The notes below the pieces were generated by a model. It saw only the letters and a program-made list of their open reading frames with translations. It searched no databases and was not told the DNA's origin. A stretch of 39,957 nucleotides of DNA from Lautropia sp. SCN 69-89 (GTDB lineage Bacteria > Pseudomonadota > Gammaproteobacteria > Burkholderiales > Burkholderiaceae_E): the NCBI GenBank assembly GCA_001724855.1, contig MEED01000066.1:1-39957 (forward strand), written 5' to 3'. This document shows positions 15,926 to 24,509 of the stretch, piece after piece. How positions within the stretch are numbered: position 1 is the stretch's first letter; each line of letters begins with the position of its first letter. Position numbers and translations under genes: made by a program.

Positions 15926-17296
15926 ATGACTGCGCAACCCGAGAAGTGGTCCGGGCGGATCGGCTTCATCCTCGCCACGATCGGATCGGCCGTCGGCATC
16001 GGCAGCATCTGGAAGTTTCCGTACGAGGTCGGGGCCAACGGCGGCAGCACGTTCGTGCTGTTCTACGTGCTCGGCCTGGTGCTGGTCGTCGTGCCGCTGA
16101 TGCTGGCCGAGTTCGCGATCGGGCGACGCGGGGGCGCCGACCCTTCGGGCAGCATCGCCGCGGTGGCGCAGGCGGCCGGATCGAGTCCGCGATGGGCTGC
16201 CGCCGGTGTCCTGGGCGTGCTCACCGGTTACCTGATCCTGAGTTTCTACTCGGTGATCGGCGGCTGGACGCTCGGCTACGCAGTCGAGACCGCGCTCTAC
16301 GGCCTGCCCGGCGCGGACCCCCAGGCAGTCGCCGCGCGCTTCGACGCGTTCCTCGCTTCGCCGTGGCAGATGCTGGGCTGGCATGCGCTGTTCATGGCGG
16401 TGAGCGCAGTGGTGGTCGTGCGCGGCGTCGAGAAGGGCATCGAGACCGCCGCGAAGGTGCTCATGCCGTTGCTGGTGGTGCTGATGCTGCTGCTGGCGGC
16501 CTGGTCGATCGCCGAGGGCGATCTCGCCGCGACGCTGCGTTTCCTGCTCGAGCCCGACCTGCGACACCTGAATGCGCGCACCGCGCTCGAGGCGCTCGGC
16601 CTGGGTTTCTTCTCGATCGGCGTCGGCCTCGGGATGATGATCACCTACGCGGCCTACAGCGGCGCCGAGATCAGCCTCAGGCAGGTGGCGGTGGCGTCGG
16701 TGGCGGCCGACACCGTGATCTCGCTGCTCGCGGGGCTCGCGGTGTTCCCGATCGTCTTCGCGCACGGCCTGGATCCGGCGAGCGGGCCCGGGCTGGTGTT
16801 CGTGACGCTGCCGCTGGCGTTCGCCGGCATGCCGTTCGGCGCGACGGCCGCGATCGCGTTCTTCCTGCTGCTGTGCGTGGCCGCGCTGGCCTCGGCAATC
16901 TCGCTGCTGGAGCTCGTCGTCTCGCTGCTGATGCGGCGGATGAAGTGGCGCCGCAAGCCGGCTGTCGCGATCGCCGCCTCCACCTGCTTCCTGGCCGGCA
17001 TCGCCACGGTGCTGTCGTTCAACGCCTGGGCCGACTGGCGTCCGCTGGCGAGCCTGGGCATCGCGTCGAGCGCCACCCTCTTCGACCTGCTCGACGAGCT
17101 GACCTCGAACCTGATGCTGCCGCTCGGCGGCCTTGCGATCGCGCTCTTCGCAGGCTGGGCGGCGCCGCAACCGATGCTCGTCGAGGAACTCCGGCTCGGC
17201 CCGACCGGCGCGCGTGCACTGCGCTTCGCGCTGCGCTATGTCGCGCCGCTCGGGATCGTCGCCGCGACGCTGTCGACGATGCTGCTGGGCGGTTGA
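15926..17296 (+). CDS. Neurotransmitter:sodium symporter (NSS) family transporter
   Basis: A 456-aa inner-membrane protein with eleven or twelve hydrophobic helices. The first helix has GRIGFILATIGSAVGIGSIW and KFPYEVGANGG, the NSS hallmark where the unwound helix binds sodium and an amino-acid-like substrate (LeuT fold). The FFSIGVGLGMMITYAAY stretch corresponds to helix 6 of bacterial members. Bacterial NSS proteins import amino acids or related amines with sodium. The substrate here is not known. The gene ends 9 bp before the stop of the opposing lectin-like gene. Confidence 0.93.
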   Translation: MTAQPEKWSGRIGFILATIGSAVGIGSIWKFPYEVGANGGSTFVLFYVLGLVLVVVPLMLAEFAIGRRGGADPSGSIAAVAQAAGSSPRWAAAGVLGVLTGYLILSFYSVIGGWTLGYAVETALYGLPGADPQAVAARFDAFLASPWQMLGWHALFMAVSAVVVVRGVEKGIETAAKVLMPLLVVLMLLLAAWSIAEGDLAATLRFLLEPDLRHLNARTALEALGLGFFSIGVGLGMMITYAAYSGAEISLRQVAVASVAADTVISLLAGLAVFPIVFAHGLDPASGPGLVFVTLPLAFAGMPFGATAAIAFFLLLCVAALASAISLLELVVSLLMRRMKWRRKPAVAIAASTCFLAGIATVLSFNAWADWRPLASLGIASSATLFDLLDELTSNLMLPLGGLAIALFAGWAAPQPMLVEELRLGPTGARALRFALRYVAPLGIVAATLSTMLLGG

Positions 17297-17305
17297 AGCG
17301 CCGGA

Positions 17306-18028
17306 TCAGTCAGCCGCGAAGCAATAGAGCAACCCGGCGCCGCCGGTCGAGCGCAGCGCCTCGTCGCTGCAACCCCGGCTCGGGTGCGATGAGTTCCACG
17401 AGCGCGCCGGTTCGTCGTCGCGCAAGCCGAGGCGATCGTGATGCCCGAGGATCGCGCTGCCCGCGCCGCTCTTCGTCCAGTTGCCGCAGGTCGTGTCCTC
17501 GGGCCCGGCGAAGGCCGTGCCGTCGGGCTTCGAACCGGTGAGGATGTCGTGCCGGTTCGGCGTGTCGCCGCGGCCGTTGACCACTTGCCCTTTTTCGGTC
17601 AGCGCGGTCTGCTTGTTCAGGTTGTTGGCGCCATGCAGTTCCTGGACGTTGCGCGCGATCACCACGCCGGCGGCGTTGCGCCATGGCCCCTGGCCGATGC
17701 GGTCGCGGGCGTTGACCGCCGGCGCGCCGCCGTTCGCGCTCGCGCTCAGGTAGGCGCGCCAGGTGCGCTGGCCAGCGCCGGCGGCTGCGGCGAGCGACTG
17801 GCAGTGCCGGTCGGCGCCGGCAAGGCCGCCGAAATCGGCGCCCTTGCCCGAGCCGACACTGGTCACGAAGAAACCCATCTGCGGCTCCGAAGGGCCCGGT
17901 GCCGCGCAGGCGCCGATCGCGAGGACGGTCGTGGCCAGGGCCAGTCGGGAAATCGAACACTTCTCCGGGGGTTGGGTGGGCGCTCCATCATAGATTCCAG
18001 GCGCAGTCGCCGCAATGGCCGGCCGCAC
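17306..18028 (-). CDS. Lectin-like (DUF1554-type) lipoprotein, start uncertain
   Basis: The mature protein begins with a lipobox (LAIGAC) and contains MGFFVTSVGSGKGADFGGLAG, ADRHCQSLA and RTWRAYLSA. This is the pattern of small secreted proteins annotated as lectin or DUF1554-like. Several cysteines near the end (TTCGNW, SRGCSDE, LLYCFAAD) suggest disulfides. It is likely exported and lipid-anchored. The signal peptide (SRLALATTVLAIGAC) is in frame but no ATG lies close upstream. The nearest usable codon is GTG at 18028, which gives an unusually long n-region, while the ATG pair at 17990-17995 lies in a different frame. The true start or a small frame error is unresolved. Confidence 0.65.
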   Translation of the reverse strand: MRPAIAATAPGIYDGAPTQPPEKCSISRLALATTVLAIGACAAPGPSEPQMGFFVTSVGSGKGADFGGLAGADRHCQSLAAAAGAGQRTWRAYLSASANGGAPAVNARDRIGQGPWRNAAGVVIARNVQELHGANNLNKQTALTEKGQVVNGRGDTPNRHDILTGSKPDGTAFAGPEDTTCGNWTKSGAGSAILGHHDRLGLRDDEPARSWNSSHPSRGCSDEALRSTGGAGLLYCFAAD

Positions 18029-18087
18029 TACCCCCTGGCCTCGTGGTCTTGTGCGGCGCCCCCGTTGCCTCACGACGGCTGCGGAGT

Positions 18088-18093
18088 TACAAC
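18088..18093 (+). promoter_or_regulatory. Candidate -10 box close to the malic enzyme start
   Basis: TACAAC lies six bases before the GTG start of the malic enzyme gene. If used, transcription would begin at or next to the start codon and the mRNA would be nearly leaderless. The same layout occurs before tetR (21038) and hemE (36802). No strong -35 element is seen. Confidence 0.3.
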
Positions 18094-18099
18094 TGCGCG

Positions 18100-19446
18100 G
18101 TGAGCGACGAGGACCAGAAACTCGCGAAGGCGAGCCAGCCGGCCGACGAGGCGATGCGGCTGCACCCGTTCTATCGCGGAAAGATGCAGACGCTGCCGAA
18201 GTGCGCGATCCGCTCGATCGCCGACTTCGCGGTCTGGTACACGCCCGGCGTCGCGGCGCCGTGCAAGGCGATCGAGCGCGACCCGGATCTGTCGTTCGAG
18301 CACACCAATCGCGCCAACCTGGTCGCGGTGGTTTCGGACGGCAGCCGCGTGCTGGGGCTCGGCGACATCGGTCCCGAGGCTGGCTTGCCGGTCATGGAGG
18401 GCAAGGCGCTGCTGTTCAAGTACCTCGGCGGCGTCGACGCGGTCGCCCTGTGCCTGCGCAGCGGCAGCGAAGACGAGTTCGTCCGCGCGGTCGGGATGCT
18501 CGAACCCTCGTTCGGGGCGATCAACCTCGAGGACATCGCGCAGCCGAAGTGCTTCCGCATTCTCGATGCGCTACGCGCGCGGATGAAGATCCCCGTCTGG
18601 CACGACGATCAGCAGGGCACTGCGGTGGTCGTGCTCGCGGGGCTCGTCAATGCGCTCGAGGTCGTGGGCAAGCGGCTCGGTCGGGTGCGCATCGCGATGG
18701 TCGGCATCGGCGCGGCCAACACCGCCACCTACCGGCTGCTGAAGGCGGCCGGCGTCGCACCCGGCCGGATCGTCGCCTGCGATTCGCGCGGCACGCTGCA
18801 CCGCGGACGCGCCGACATCGAGGCGCGGCAAGCCGAATTCGCACAGAAGTGGGCGATCTGCACCGAGTCGAACGGCGACGCGATTCGCGGCGGCGTGGCC
18901 GATGCGCTGCGCGGTGCCGACGTCTGTCTCGCGTTCTCCACGCCGGGGCCGGGCACGATCGAGCCCGCGTGGGTCGCGACGATGGCGCGCGACGCGATCG
19001 TGTTCGCCTGCGCCAATCCGACCCCCGAGATCTGGCCATGGGCGGCGCGCGAGGCCGGTGCGCGCATCGTTGCCACCGGACGCGGCGACTTCCCGAACCA
19101 GGTCAACAACTCGCTGTGTTTTCCCGCGGTCTTTCGCGGCGTGCTCGACGTGCGCGCGCGCACGATCACCGACTCGATGGCGATCGCCGCCGCGCTCGAA
19201 CTGGCCGCGGTCGCGCGCGACGCGGGCCTGTCCGACGAGCGCATCGTGCCGAGAATGGACGAGCCCGATCTCTATGCGAGGGTTGCGGCGGCCACCGCGC
19301 TGGCGGCGCAGTCGGAGGGCATGGCGCGGCTGCACAAGTCCCGCGAGCAGCTGCTCGGCGGTGCTGCCGCGACGATCGCGGCGGCACGTGGCGCCACCGA
19401 AGCACTGATGCGCGAGGGCTTCATCGCCGCGCCTCCGGCCGGCTGA
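18100..19446 (+). CDS. Malic enzyme (malate dehydrogenase, decarboxylating), short form
   Basis: A 448-aa enzyme that oxidatively decarboxylates malate to pyruvate with NAD(P)+. The family landmarks are in order: VWYTPGVAAPC with the catalytic Tyr, EGKALLFKYLGGVDAV with the catalytic Lys, INLEDIAQPKCF and WHDDQQGTA with the metal-binding acids, and the nucleotide fold IAMVGIGAANTATYRLL. It lacks the phosphotransacetylase-like C-terminal domain of the long proteobacterial MaeB. The N-terminal HPFYRGKMQTLPKC resembles a shorter type seen in actinobacteria and archaea, which I recall rather than tested. The GTG start at 18100 is the first after an in-frame non-coding stretch. A later ATG at 18154 would truncate the first helix. 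Confidence 0.9.
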   Translation: MSDEDQKLAKASQPADEAMRLHPFYRGKMQTLPKCAIRSIADFAVWYTPGVAAPCKAIERDPDLSFEHTNRANLVAVVSDGSRVLGLGDIGPEAGLPVMEGKALLFKYLGGVDAVALCLRSGSEDEFVRAVGMLEPSFGAINLEDIAQPKCFRILDALRARMKIPVWHDDQQGTAVVVLAGLVNALEVVGKRLGRVRIAMVGIGAANTATYRLLKAAGVAPGRIVACDSRGTLHRGRADIEARQAEFAQKWAICTESNGDAIRGGVADALRGADVCLAFSTPGPGTIEPAWVATMARDAIVFACANPTPEIWPWAAREAGARIVATGRGDFPNQVNNSLCFPAVFRGVLDVRARTITDSMAIAAALELAAVARDAGLSDERIVPRMDEPDLYARVAAATALAAQSEGMARLHKSREQLLGGAAATIAAARGATEALMREGFIAAPPAG

Positions 19447-19529
19447 ATCGGGCGCCGGGCAGGTATACCCCGCTCCCGGGCAGGCACGCCCTGGCCCCGG
19501 GACGGCTCCTCAGGCCTCGAGCCGGCTCC

Positions 19530-20380
19530 TCAGGCGTCAGGCCGGCTCGCGTGCCAGGCGCGGCACTCCGCCTCGCGCCCGCGCACCACCCGATGGCCGG
19601 CCAGCGCGCCGCGCGTCTCGCTGACGACCGTTCGCTGCAGCTCGGGTTCCGCGTCGCGAACACCCGGTCGAGTTCGTGCGCGCGTGCGGTATTCGAGTAC
19701 AGCGCGGTGAGGTGCCAGTCGTCGACGGTCGCGTGCAGCACCGGCAGCCAGGCCTTGCCCTCGGGGTTGAAGCGCCTGGGTGCGATCGTCGGCAGCTTGC
19801 CGGCCGCGGCTTCGGCGCGATAGCGGCGGTCGACCTCGAGCAGAAGGCTCACGGGCGGCTCGACGCCGGACTGCGGTGCCGGTCCGCGCCGCCTGCGGCG
19901 CGAGCGGTCGAGCATCGCGGTGAGCGAATCGCGGATCGCGGCGGCGCGCCGCGGGCCGACGCCGGGAACGGTCGCCAGCCGGCCTTCGTGGCCGGCGACT
20001 TCCAGCGCCTCGAGCGTGTCGACGCCGAGGTGCTCATGCAGCCGCTCGGCGAGTTGCGCACCGACCCCTGGAATCGTCTGGAACAGCCGCACCGCGTCGA
20101 TCGTGCCGCGCAAGCGATCGAGCTGGCTCCAGCTGCCGCTGCCGAGCATCTCGGCGATCGCGGCGGCGATGCCGGGGCCCACGTTCGGGATCGCGTCGAG
20201 ACCGGGCAGGCCGCGCGCCTCGAAGATCGCGCGCAGCGCCTCGGGCAGCGCGGCGAGCGTGTCGGCGGCCTTGCGGTAGGCGCCGACGCGAAACGGGTTG
20301 GCGCCCTGCGCCTCGAGCAGGTCGGCGCCTTCGCGAAGGCGCTGCGCGATGTCCTGGTTCTCGGCGCGCGGGGCGCTCAT
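19530..20380 (-). pseudogene. Helix-hairpin-helix DNA-binding protein (PolX-N-terminus-like), frame-shifted near the end
   Basis: The first 230 residues match a PolX-like helix-hairpin-helix protein: an N-terminal domain (ENQDIAQRLREGADLLEAQG, NPFRVGAYRKAADTL) and HhH repeats IPNVGPGIAAAIAEML, IPGVGAQLAERL and VPGVGPRRAAAIRD. These bind DNA without base specificity. After TARAHELDRVF, near 19645, the original frame turns into Arg-rich low-quality sequence that runs to 19421. A neighbouring frame restores an expected ending (TVVSETRGALAGHRVVRGRE ... ECRAWHASRPDA) and stops at 19530. A small deletion or indel has therefore broken the last 40 residues, or the sequence has an error here. It lies 19 bp after folE on the same strand. 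Confidence 0.7.
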
Positions 20381-20399
20381 TGCCGGATCGGTCGCCGCT

Positions 20400-20978
20400 T
20401 CAGCGGCTGCGCTCCAGCGACAGCAGTTCGGTGCGCATCGCGAGGTTGGTGAGCAGCTCGCCGAGCATCGCCGAGGTGACGGTCTCCTCGCCGATCGCGC
20501 GGATGCCGCGGCTTTCCATGCACATGTGCCGGCAGCGCACCACCACGCCCACCGCGACGGGGTCGAGGTGCGTCATCAGCGCGTCGGCGATCTGGCGCGT
20601 CATGCGCTCCTGTACCTGCAGCCGCTTGGCGAAGCAGTCGACCAGCCGCGTGAGCTTGGACAGCCCGACGATCGCGCCCTTGGGCACGTACCCGACGGTG
20701 GCCGTGCCGAAGAACGGAGCGAGGTGGTGCTCGCAATGGCTGTAGACGGGGATGTTGCGCACCACGATCAGCTCGCTGTACTGCTCGGCGCCGTCCTCGA
20801 ACACCTTGAGGATCTCGGCCGGGTCCTGCTCGTAGCCGGAGGTCCAGTGAGCCCACGCGCGCTCGACCCGTGCGGGCGTTTCGCGAAGGCCCGGGCGATC
20901 GGGGTCTTCGTGCAGGCTGCGCAGCAGGCGGCGCCAGTCGGAGCGATTGAAGGGTCGATCGTCGGAGCCGTCGTCCAT
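20400..20978 (-). CDS. folE: GTP cyclohydrolase I
   Basis: A 192-aa enzyme that converts GTP to 7,8-dihydroneopterin triphosphate, the first step of folate and pterin synthesis. The zinc ligands C82 and H85 (YSHCEHHLAPFFG) and C153 (RHMCMESRG) are present. The signature VPKGAIVGLSKLTRLVDCFAKR and the QVQERMTRQIADAL helix are intact, and length is normal for the family. It starts with ATG and a GAGG ribosome site. It is probably cotranscribed with the helix-hairpin-helix gene that follows. A second folE copy elsewhere cannot be excluded. Confidence 0.96.
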   Translation of the reverse strand: MDDGSDDRPFNRSDWRRLLRSLHEDPDRPGLRETPARVERAWAHWTSGYEQDPAEILKVFEDGAEQYSELIVVRNIPVYSHCEHHLAPFFGTATVGYVPKGAIVGLSKLTRLVDCFAKRLQVQERMTRQIADALMTHLDPVAVGVVVRCRHMCMESRGIRAIGEETVTSAMLGELLTNLAMRTELLSLERSR

Positions 20979-21037
20979 GTCGCGTGCCTCGCCGTTGATG
21001 AATTCCGCAGTCTACTGGACGGGCCCGAGGGATCGGG

Positions 21038-21050
21038 TACGATCCGGGCC
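21038..21050 (+). promoter_or_regulatory. Candidate leaderless promoter of the tetR gene
   Basis: TACGAT at 21038-21043 fits a -10 box and is followed after exactly seven bases by the ATG of the TetR gene. No ribosome-binding site precedes that ATG, so a leaderless transcript is plausible. A -35 element is not evident. Confidence 0.35.
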
Positions 21051-21701
21051 ATGGTCAAGCCCGCCCCCGCCAGGGACCGTACGGTCAGCCGCGATCCCGA
21101 AGCCACCCGCGAGGCCATTCTTTCCGCCGCCACCGACGAGTTCGCGCAGCACGGGCTCGCCGGGGCGCGCGTCGATCGCATCGCCGAGCGCGCCGGCGTC
21201 AACAAGCGGATGCTGTACTACTACTTCGGCCAGAAGGAAGGGCTGTTCCTGGCCGTTCTCGAGGGCGCGTATCAACGCATCCGCGAGGAAGAGCACAAGC
21301 TGAACCTCACGCAGGTCGAGCCCACCGAGGCGATCCGCCGTCTGGTGGCCTTCACCTGGGAGTACCACATGGCGCATCCGGAGTTCGTCACGCTGCTGAA
21401 CACCGAGAACCTGTATCGCGCCAGGCACCTGAAGAAGTCGTCGAGGGTGCGCACCTGGCACTCTCCGTTCGTCGCGATGATCGCCGAGGTGCTCGAGCGT
21501 GGCCACAAGGCGGGAGTGTTCCGTGCCGGCGTCGACCCGGTGCAGCTGTACATCTCGATCGCCGGCCTGGCGTATTTCTACCTGAGCAACCGCTTCACGC
21601 TGTCGACGATCTTCGATCGCGACCTGATGACACCGAAGTCGCGGGTGGAGCGGCTGTCGCACATGACCGACCTGGTGCTCGGCTACCTCGTGCGCGACTG
21701 A
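21051..21701 (+). CDS. TetR/AcrR-family transcriptional regulator
   Basis: A 216-aa repressor-type protein. The N-terminal helix-turn-helix spans about residues 20-65, with TREAILSAATDEFAQHGLAG, then RVDRIAERAGVNKRMLYYYF and QKEGLF, an orthodox TetR domain. The C-terminal ligand domain includes HPEFVTLLNTENLYRARHLKKS, a pattern I associate with RutR/YcdC-like TetR proteins. It is convergent with the adjacent ABC importer operon (16-bp gap), and no other regulator lies near the catabolic genes to 32272. Three copies of an inverted repeat in the promoters of that block are the likely binding sites. This assignment is inference. The protein is probably released by an intermediate of the pathway. 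Confidence 0.9.
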   Translation: MVKPAPARDRTVSRDPEATREAILSAATDEFAQHGLAGARVDRIAERAGVNKRMLYYYFGQKEGLFLAVLEGAYQRIREEEHKLNLTQVEPTEAIRRLVAFTWEYHMAHPEFVTLLNTENLYRARHLKKSSRVRTWHSPFVAMIAEVLERGHKAGVFRAGVDPVQLYISIAGLAYFYLSNRFTLSTIFDRDLMTPKSRVERLSHMTDLVLGYLVRD

Positions 21702-21717
21702 GTCGCCCCGGGCTGCT

Positions 21718-22485
21718 TCAGTCCATGCCGAGCAGCTTGTAGATGCGCCGCGTGTAGGCGCCGAATTTCTCGCTCGTCTTGATGTCGAGCGTGCGCGGAC
21801 GCGGCAGGTCGATCTCGAAGTTGTCGGCCATGCGCGCCGGCCCGGCGGTGAAGACGACCACGCGCGTGCCGAGGAACACCGCCTCGGAGATGCCGTGCGT
21901 GACGAAGATGATCGTCTTGCCCGATTCCTTCCAGATGCGCAGCAGCTCGAGGTTCATCTTCTCGCGCGTGAGCGCGTCGAGCGCGCCGAACGGCTCGTCC
22001 ATCAGCACCAGCTTCGGGTCGTGCACCAGCGCGCGCGCGATCGCCGCGCGCTGCTGCATGCCGCCCGAGAGTTCGTACGGGTACTTGTCTTCGTAGCCCG
22101 CGAGGCCGACCAGCGCGAGCAGCTCGCGGCCGCGCTCGCGCGCCGCGGCCATCGGCAGGCCGAGCAGTTCGGCCGGCAGCAGCACGTTGTCGAGGATGCG
22201 CCGCCACTTCAGCAGCAGCGGCGCCTGGAACACCATGCCGATGTCGCGCGCCGGATCGAACGGATGCGTGGAAGAGCCGATGCGCACCTCGCCACCGTCG
22301 TGCGGATGCAGCCCGGCGAGGATCTTCAGCAGCGTGGACTTGCCGCAGCCCGACGGACCCACCAGAGAGACCAGCTCGCCGGGCATCACGTCGAAGCTGG
22401 CGTCGGAGATCGCCAGGTGTTCCTTGCGTCCGGTGCGGTAGACCTTGGTGACGCCGGACAGATGAATGAAGGGTTCGACGCTCAT
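21718..22485 (-). CDS. ABC transporter ATP-binding protein, nitrate/taurine/NMT1 type
   Basis: A 255-aa ATPase with Walker A (GPSGCGKST, near residue 44), Q-loop (GMVFQAPLLLKWRRILDNV), signature (ELSGGMQQRAAIARAL), Walker B (LVLMDEPFGALDALTRE) and the H-loop (FVTHGISEAV). These match the SsuB/TauB/ThiZ-like importer class. It energises import together with the permease encoded just upstream (four-base ATGA overlap at 22482-22485) and the binding protein encoded at 24510. It is the last gene of a minus-strand operon with the permease and the DapA-like gene. Confidence 0.95.
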   Translation of the reverse strand: MSVEPFIHLSGVTKVYRTGRKEHLAISDASFDVMPGELVSLVGPSGCGKSTLLKILAGLHPHDGGEVRIGSSTHPFDPARDIGMVFQAPLLLKWRRILDNVLLPAELLGLPMAAARERGRELLALVGLAGYEDKYPYELSGGMQQRAAIARALVHDPKLVLMDEPFGALDALTREKMNLELLRIWKESGKTIIFVTHGISEAVFLGTRVVVFTAGPARMADNFEIDLPRPRTLDIKTSEKFGAYTRRIYKLLGMD

Positions 22486-23249
22486 CCGACGCGCGCGTCC
22501 TTCGGCACCAGCAGGCGCTCCATGCCGAGCACCACCCCGTAGAGAATCATGCCGAGCAGCGTGATCAGCATCACGGCCATGAACATTGCCGGCGTGTCGA
22601 GCGTGACCTGCACCTGCAGCATCAGGTAGCCCAGCCCCTTGTCGGAACCGAGGAACTCGCCGACGATCGCGCCCGCGACCGCGAGGATTGCGGCGACCTT
22701 CATGCCGGCGAAGATGTAGGGCAGCGACCCGGGCAGCTGGATCTTGATGAACAGCTGCCAGCGCGAGCCGCGCAGCGAGCGGACCAGGTCGAGCAGGTCG
22801 GGCTCGATCTCGCGCAGGCCGCGCGCGGTGGTGAGCAGGATCGGGAACACCGCGATCGAGAACGCCATGACCGTGTTCGGGAAGACGCCGTACTTGAACC
22901 AGACGATGATCAGCGGCCCGAGTGCCACTTTCGGGATCATGTTCAGCGTGACGAGAATCGGCATGAACAGCGATTCGAGCGTCTTCGACCAGGTGAAGAC
23001 GAGCGCGAGCAGCACGCCGATCACCAGCGCCAGGAAGTATCCGCCGAAGATCTCGGTGGCGGTGACCGACACGTTGGCCCACCAGTCGTAGTTCGGCGAC
23101 AGCAGCGCTTCGAAGGTGGCCCCTGGCGACGGCATCACGAACTTCGGCACGTCGCCGAGGCGCACGAACAGGTACCAGATCACGAGCAGCCCGAGGTGGG
23201 CGAGCACCGCCAGTGCATAGCGGCCGAGCGAGGTATTGAGCCGATCCAT
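22482..23249 (-). CDS. ABC transporter permease, nitrate/taurine/NMT1 type
   Basis: A 255-aa inner-membrane permease with about six helices. The cytoplasmic coupling loop is visible as PLIIVWFKYGVFPN and the EAA-like stretch GLREIEPDLLDLVRSLRGSR...IKIQLPGSLPYIFAGMKVA, typical of SsuC/TauC/ThiX-like permeases. A homodimer would form the channel. The ATG at 23249 follows the DapA-like stop by 14 bp. It overlaps the ATPase gene by four bases, so the importer components are translationally coupled. Confidence 0.95.
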   Translation of the reverse strand: MDRLNTSLGRYALAVLAHLGLLVIWYLFVRLGDVPKFVMPSPGATFEALLSPNYDWWANVSVTATEIFGGYFLALVIGVLLALVFTWSKTLESLFMPILVTLNMIPKVALGPLIIVWFKYGVFPNTVMAFSIAVFPILLTTARGLREIEPDLLDLVRSLRGSRWQLFIKIQLPGSLPYIFAGMKVAAILAVAGAIVGEFLGSDKGLGYLMLQVQVTLDTPAMFMAVMLITLLGMILYGVVLGMERLLVPKDARVG

Positions 23250-23263
23250 CGCGCGGGATTCCG

Positions 23264-24325
23264 TCAGGCGAGCCACTTCGACAGGTTGGCGGCGACGAAC
23301 GCGTCGTCCGACAGGTCGGCATGCTCGCGGCAGACGCGGTCGATCTCTTCGGCCTGGCCGGGCGACAGCGCCTCGGACGGGTCGAGGCACCAGGTGCCGG
23401 CCATCAGGCCCTGGCGGCGCAGCACCTCGTGGCAGCCGGGAATGCAGCCGGCGAAGTCGTGCGCGACGTCGAAGAACGCGCTGTTGCAGTCGGTGACGCG
23501 CGAATCGAGCGCGAGCAGTTCCGCGTCGATGCGGCCGGAGTCGATCGCGGCGTGGATGCGATCGAGCAGCGCCACCGCGCTCTTCGTCCAGACGCTCCAG
23601 TGCCCGAGCAGGCCGCCGCGGATGCGCACCGTGACCTGTTCGTCGCCGCGGCGCACCGCGAACGGCGCCAGCAGGTCGAGCACGATGTGGTCGTCGTTGC
23701 CGGTGTACAGCGTCACCCTGTCCTGCGCGCCCGCCGCGACGACGCCGCGCACCACGTCGAGCGTGCGATAGCGGTCGAACGGCGCCATCTTGACCGCGAC
23801 GACGTTGTCGATCGACGCGAAGCGGCGCCAGAACTCGGCCGGCAACGCGATGCCGCCCACCGCGGTCTGCAGGTAGAAGCCTGTCAGCGGGATGACGCGA
23901 GCCACCGCCTCGCAATGCGCGATCAGTTCGTCGAGCGACGCGCCTTTCATCGCCGCCAGCGAAAGCAGGCCGGCGTGGTAGCCGTGGCCGAGCGCGACCT
24001 GCGCCTCGCTGCATGCCTGCGCGGTGCGTCCGGCGAGCCCGGCGATCATCACCAGCGGCCGATCGGTGGCTTCGCGGGCGGTGCGGGCTGCGAGTTCGAG
24101 CACCGGTTCGTACAGCCCCACCTCGCGGATCGCGAACTGGGTGGAATGCACGCCGACGGCCAGTCCGCCGCAACCGGCGTCGACGTAGTAGCGGGTGAGC
24201 GCGCGCTGGCGCACCGGGTCGAGCCTGCGCGAGGCGTCGAGGGCGAGCGGGTGTGCGGGAATGACCGTGCCGCGCCGAAGCAGCGCCAGCACCTCGGCGG
24301 GCAAATCCGACCGGTGAAGGGACAT
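23264..24325 (-). CDS. Dihydrodipicolinate synthase/N-acetylneuraminate lyase-family aldolase
   Basis: A 353-aa TIM-barrel protein of the DapA/NanA superfamily, which uses a Schiff-base lysine to make or break a C-C bond next to a keto acid or to dehydrate sugar acids. The likely catalytic Lys179 lies in NVVAVKMAPF, with Tyr151 in GFYLQTAVGG at the usual position. It is about 50 residues longer than DapA, mostly at the C-terminus. It is not next to lysine-synthesis genes. It heads the importer operon, so it probably acts on the imported compound or a product. Its promoter contains operator-like site A. Confidence 0.85.
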   Translation of the reverse strand: MSLHRSDLPAEVLALLRRGTVIPAHPLALDASRRLDPVRQRALTRYYVDAGCGGLAVGVHSTQFAIREVGLYEPVLELAARTAREATDRPLVMIAGLAGRTAQACSEAQVALGHGYHAGLLSLAAMKGASLDELIAHCEAVARVIPLTGFYLQTAVGGIALPAEFWRRFASIDNVVAVKMAPFDRYRTLDVVRGVVAAGAQDRVTLYTGNDDHIVLDLLAPFAVRRGDEQVTVRIRGGLLGHWSVWTKSAVALLDRIHAAIDSGRIDAELLALDSRVTDCNSAFFDVAHDFAGCIPGCHEVLRRQGLMAGTWCLDPSEALSPGQAEEIDRVCREHADLSDDAFVAANLSKWLA

Positions 24326-24342
24326 TGCGGGAAAATGCTTGT

Positions 24343-24371
24343 TTATCTCGCGCCGACGGCTCGGCTATACT
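24343..24371 (+). promoter_or_regulatory. Candidate promoter for the binding-protein gene
   Basis: TATACT at 24366-24371 is a good -10, with a weak TTATCT at 24343-24348 spaced 17 bp before it. Operator-like site A lies 11 bp downstream of the -10. The binding-protein ATG follows at 24510 with AGGAGA before it. Confidence 0.4.
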
Positions 24372-24381
24372 TGGCGGTGAT

Positions 24382-24397
24382 GTAACCAGACAGTTAA
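24382..24397. promoter_or_regulatory. Operator-like inverted repeat, site A
   Basis: GTAACCAGACAGTTAA contains TAACC-N5-GTTA, an inverted repeat with arms TAAC/GTTA. It lies between the divergent promoters of the DapA-like gene and the binding-protein gene, four bases downstream of the minus-strand -10. Sites B and C carry the same pattern and spacing. Confidence 0.6.
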
Positions 24398-24400
24398 TTT

Positions 24401-24429
24401 ACTCTAACGCAGCGGCCCGCCATCGTCAA
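24401..24429 (-). promoter_or_regulatory. Promoter of the DapA-like/ABC importer operon
   Basis: On the minus strand TTGACG (24429-24424) and TAGAGT (24406-24401) are separated by exactly 17 bp, a near-consensus sigma-70 promoter. Site A follows immediately, so a bound repressor would cover the start point. Confidence 0.65.
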
Positions 24430-24509
24430 CGACTGCGGCGCGTTGACGGTGCTTCGAGCACGCCGATCGCATCGCCCACCCTGCCGCGACCGAAACACCA
24501 GGAGACACC

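Noticed and set aside
15869-17170. A 433-codon open frame on the minus strand
   Set aside because: Antisense to the NSS transporter; dominated by Arg, Gln and His, with no domain.
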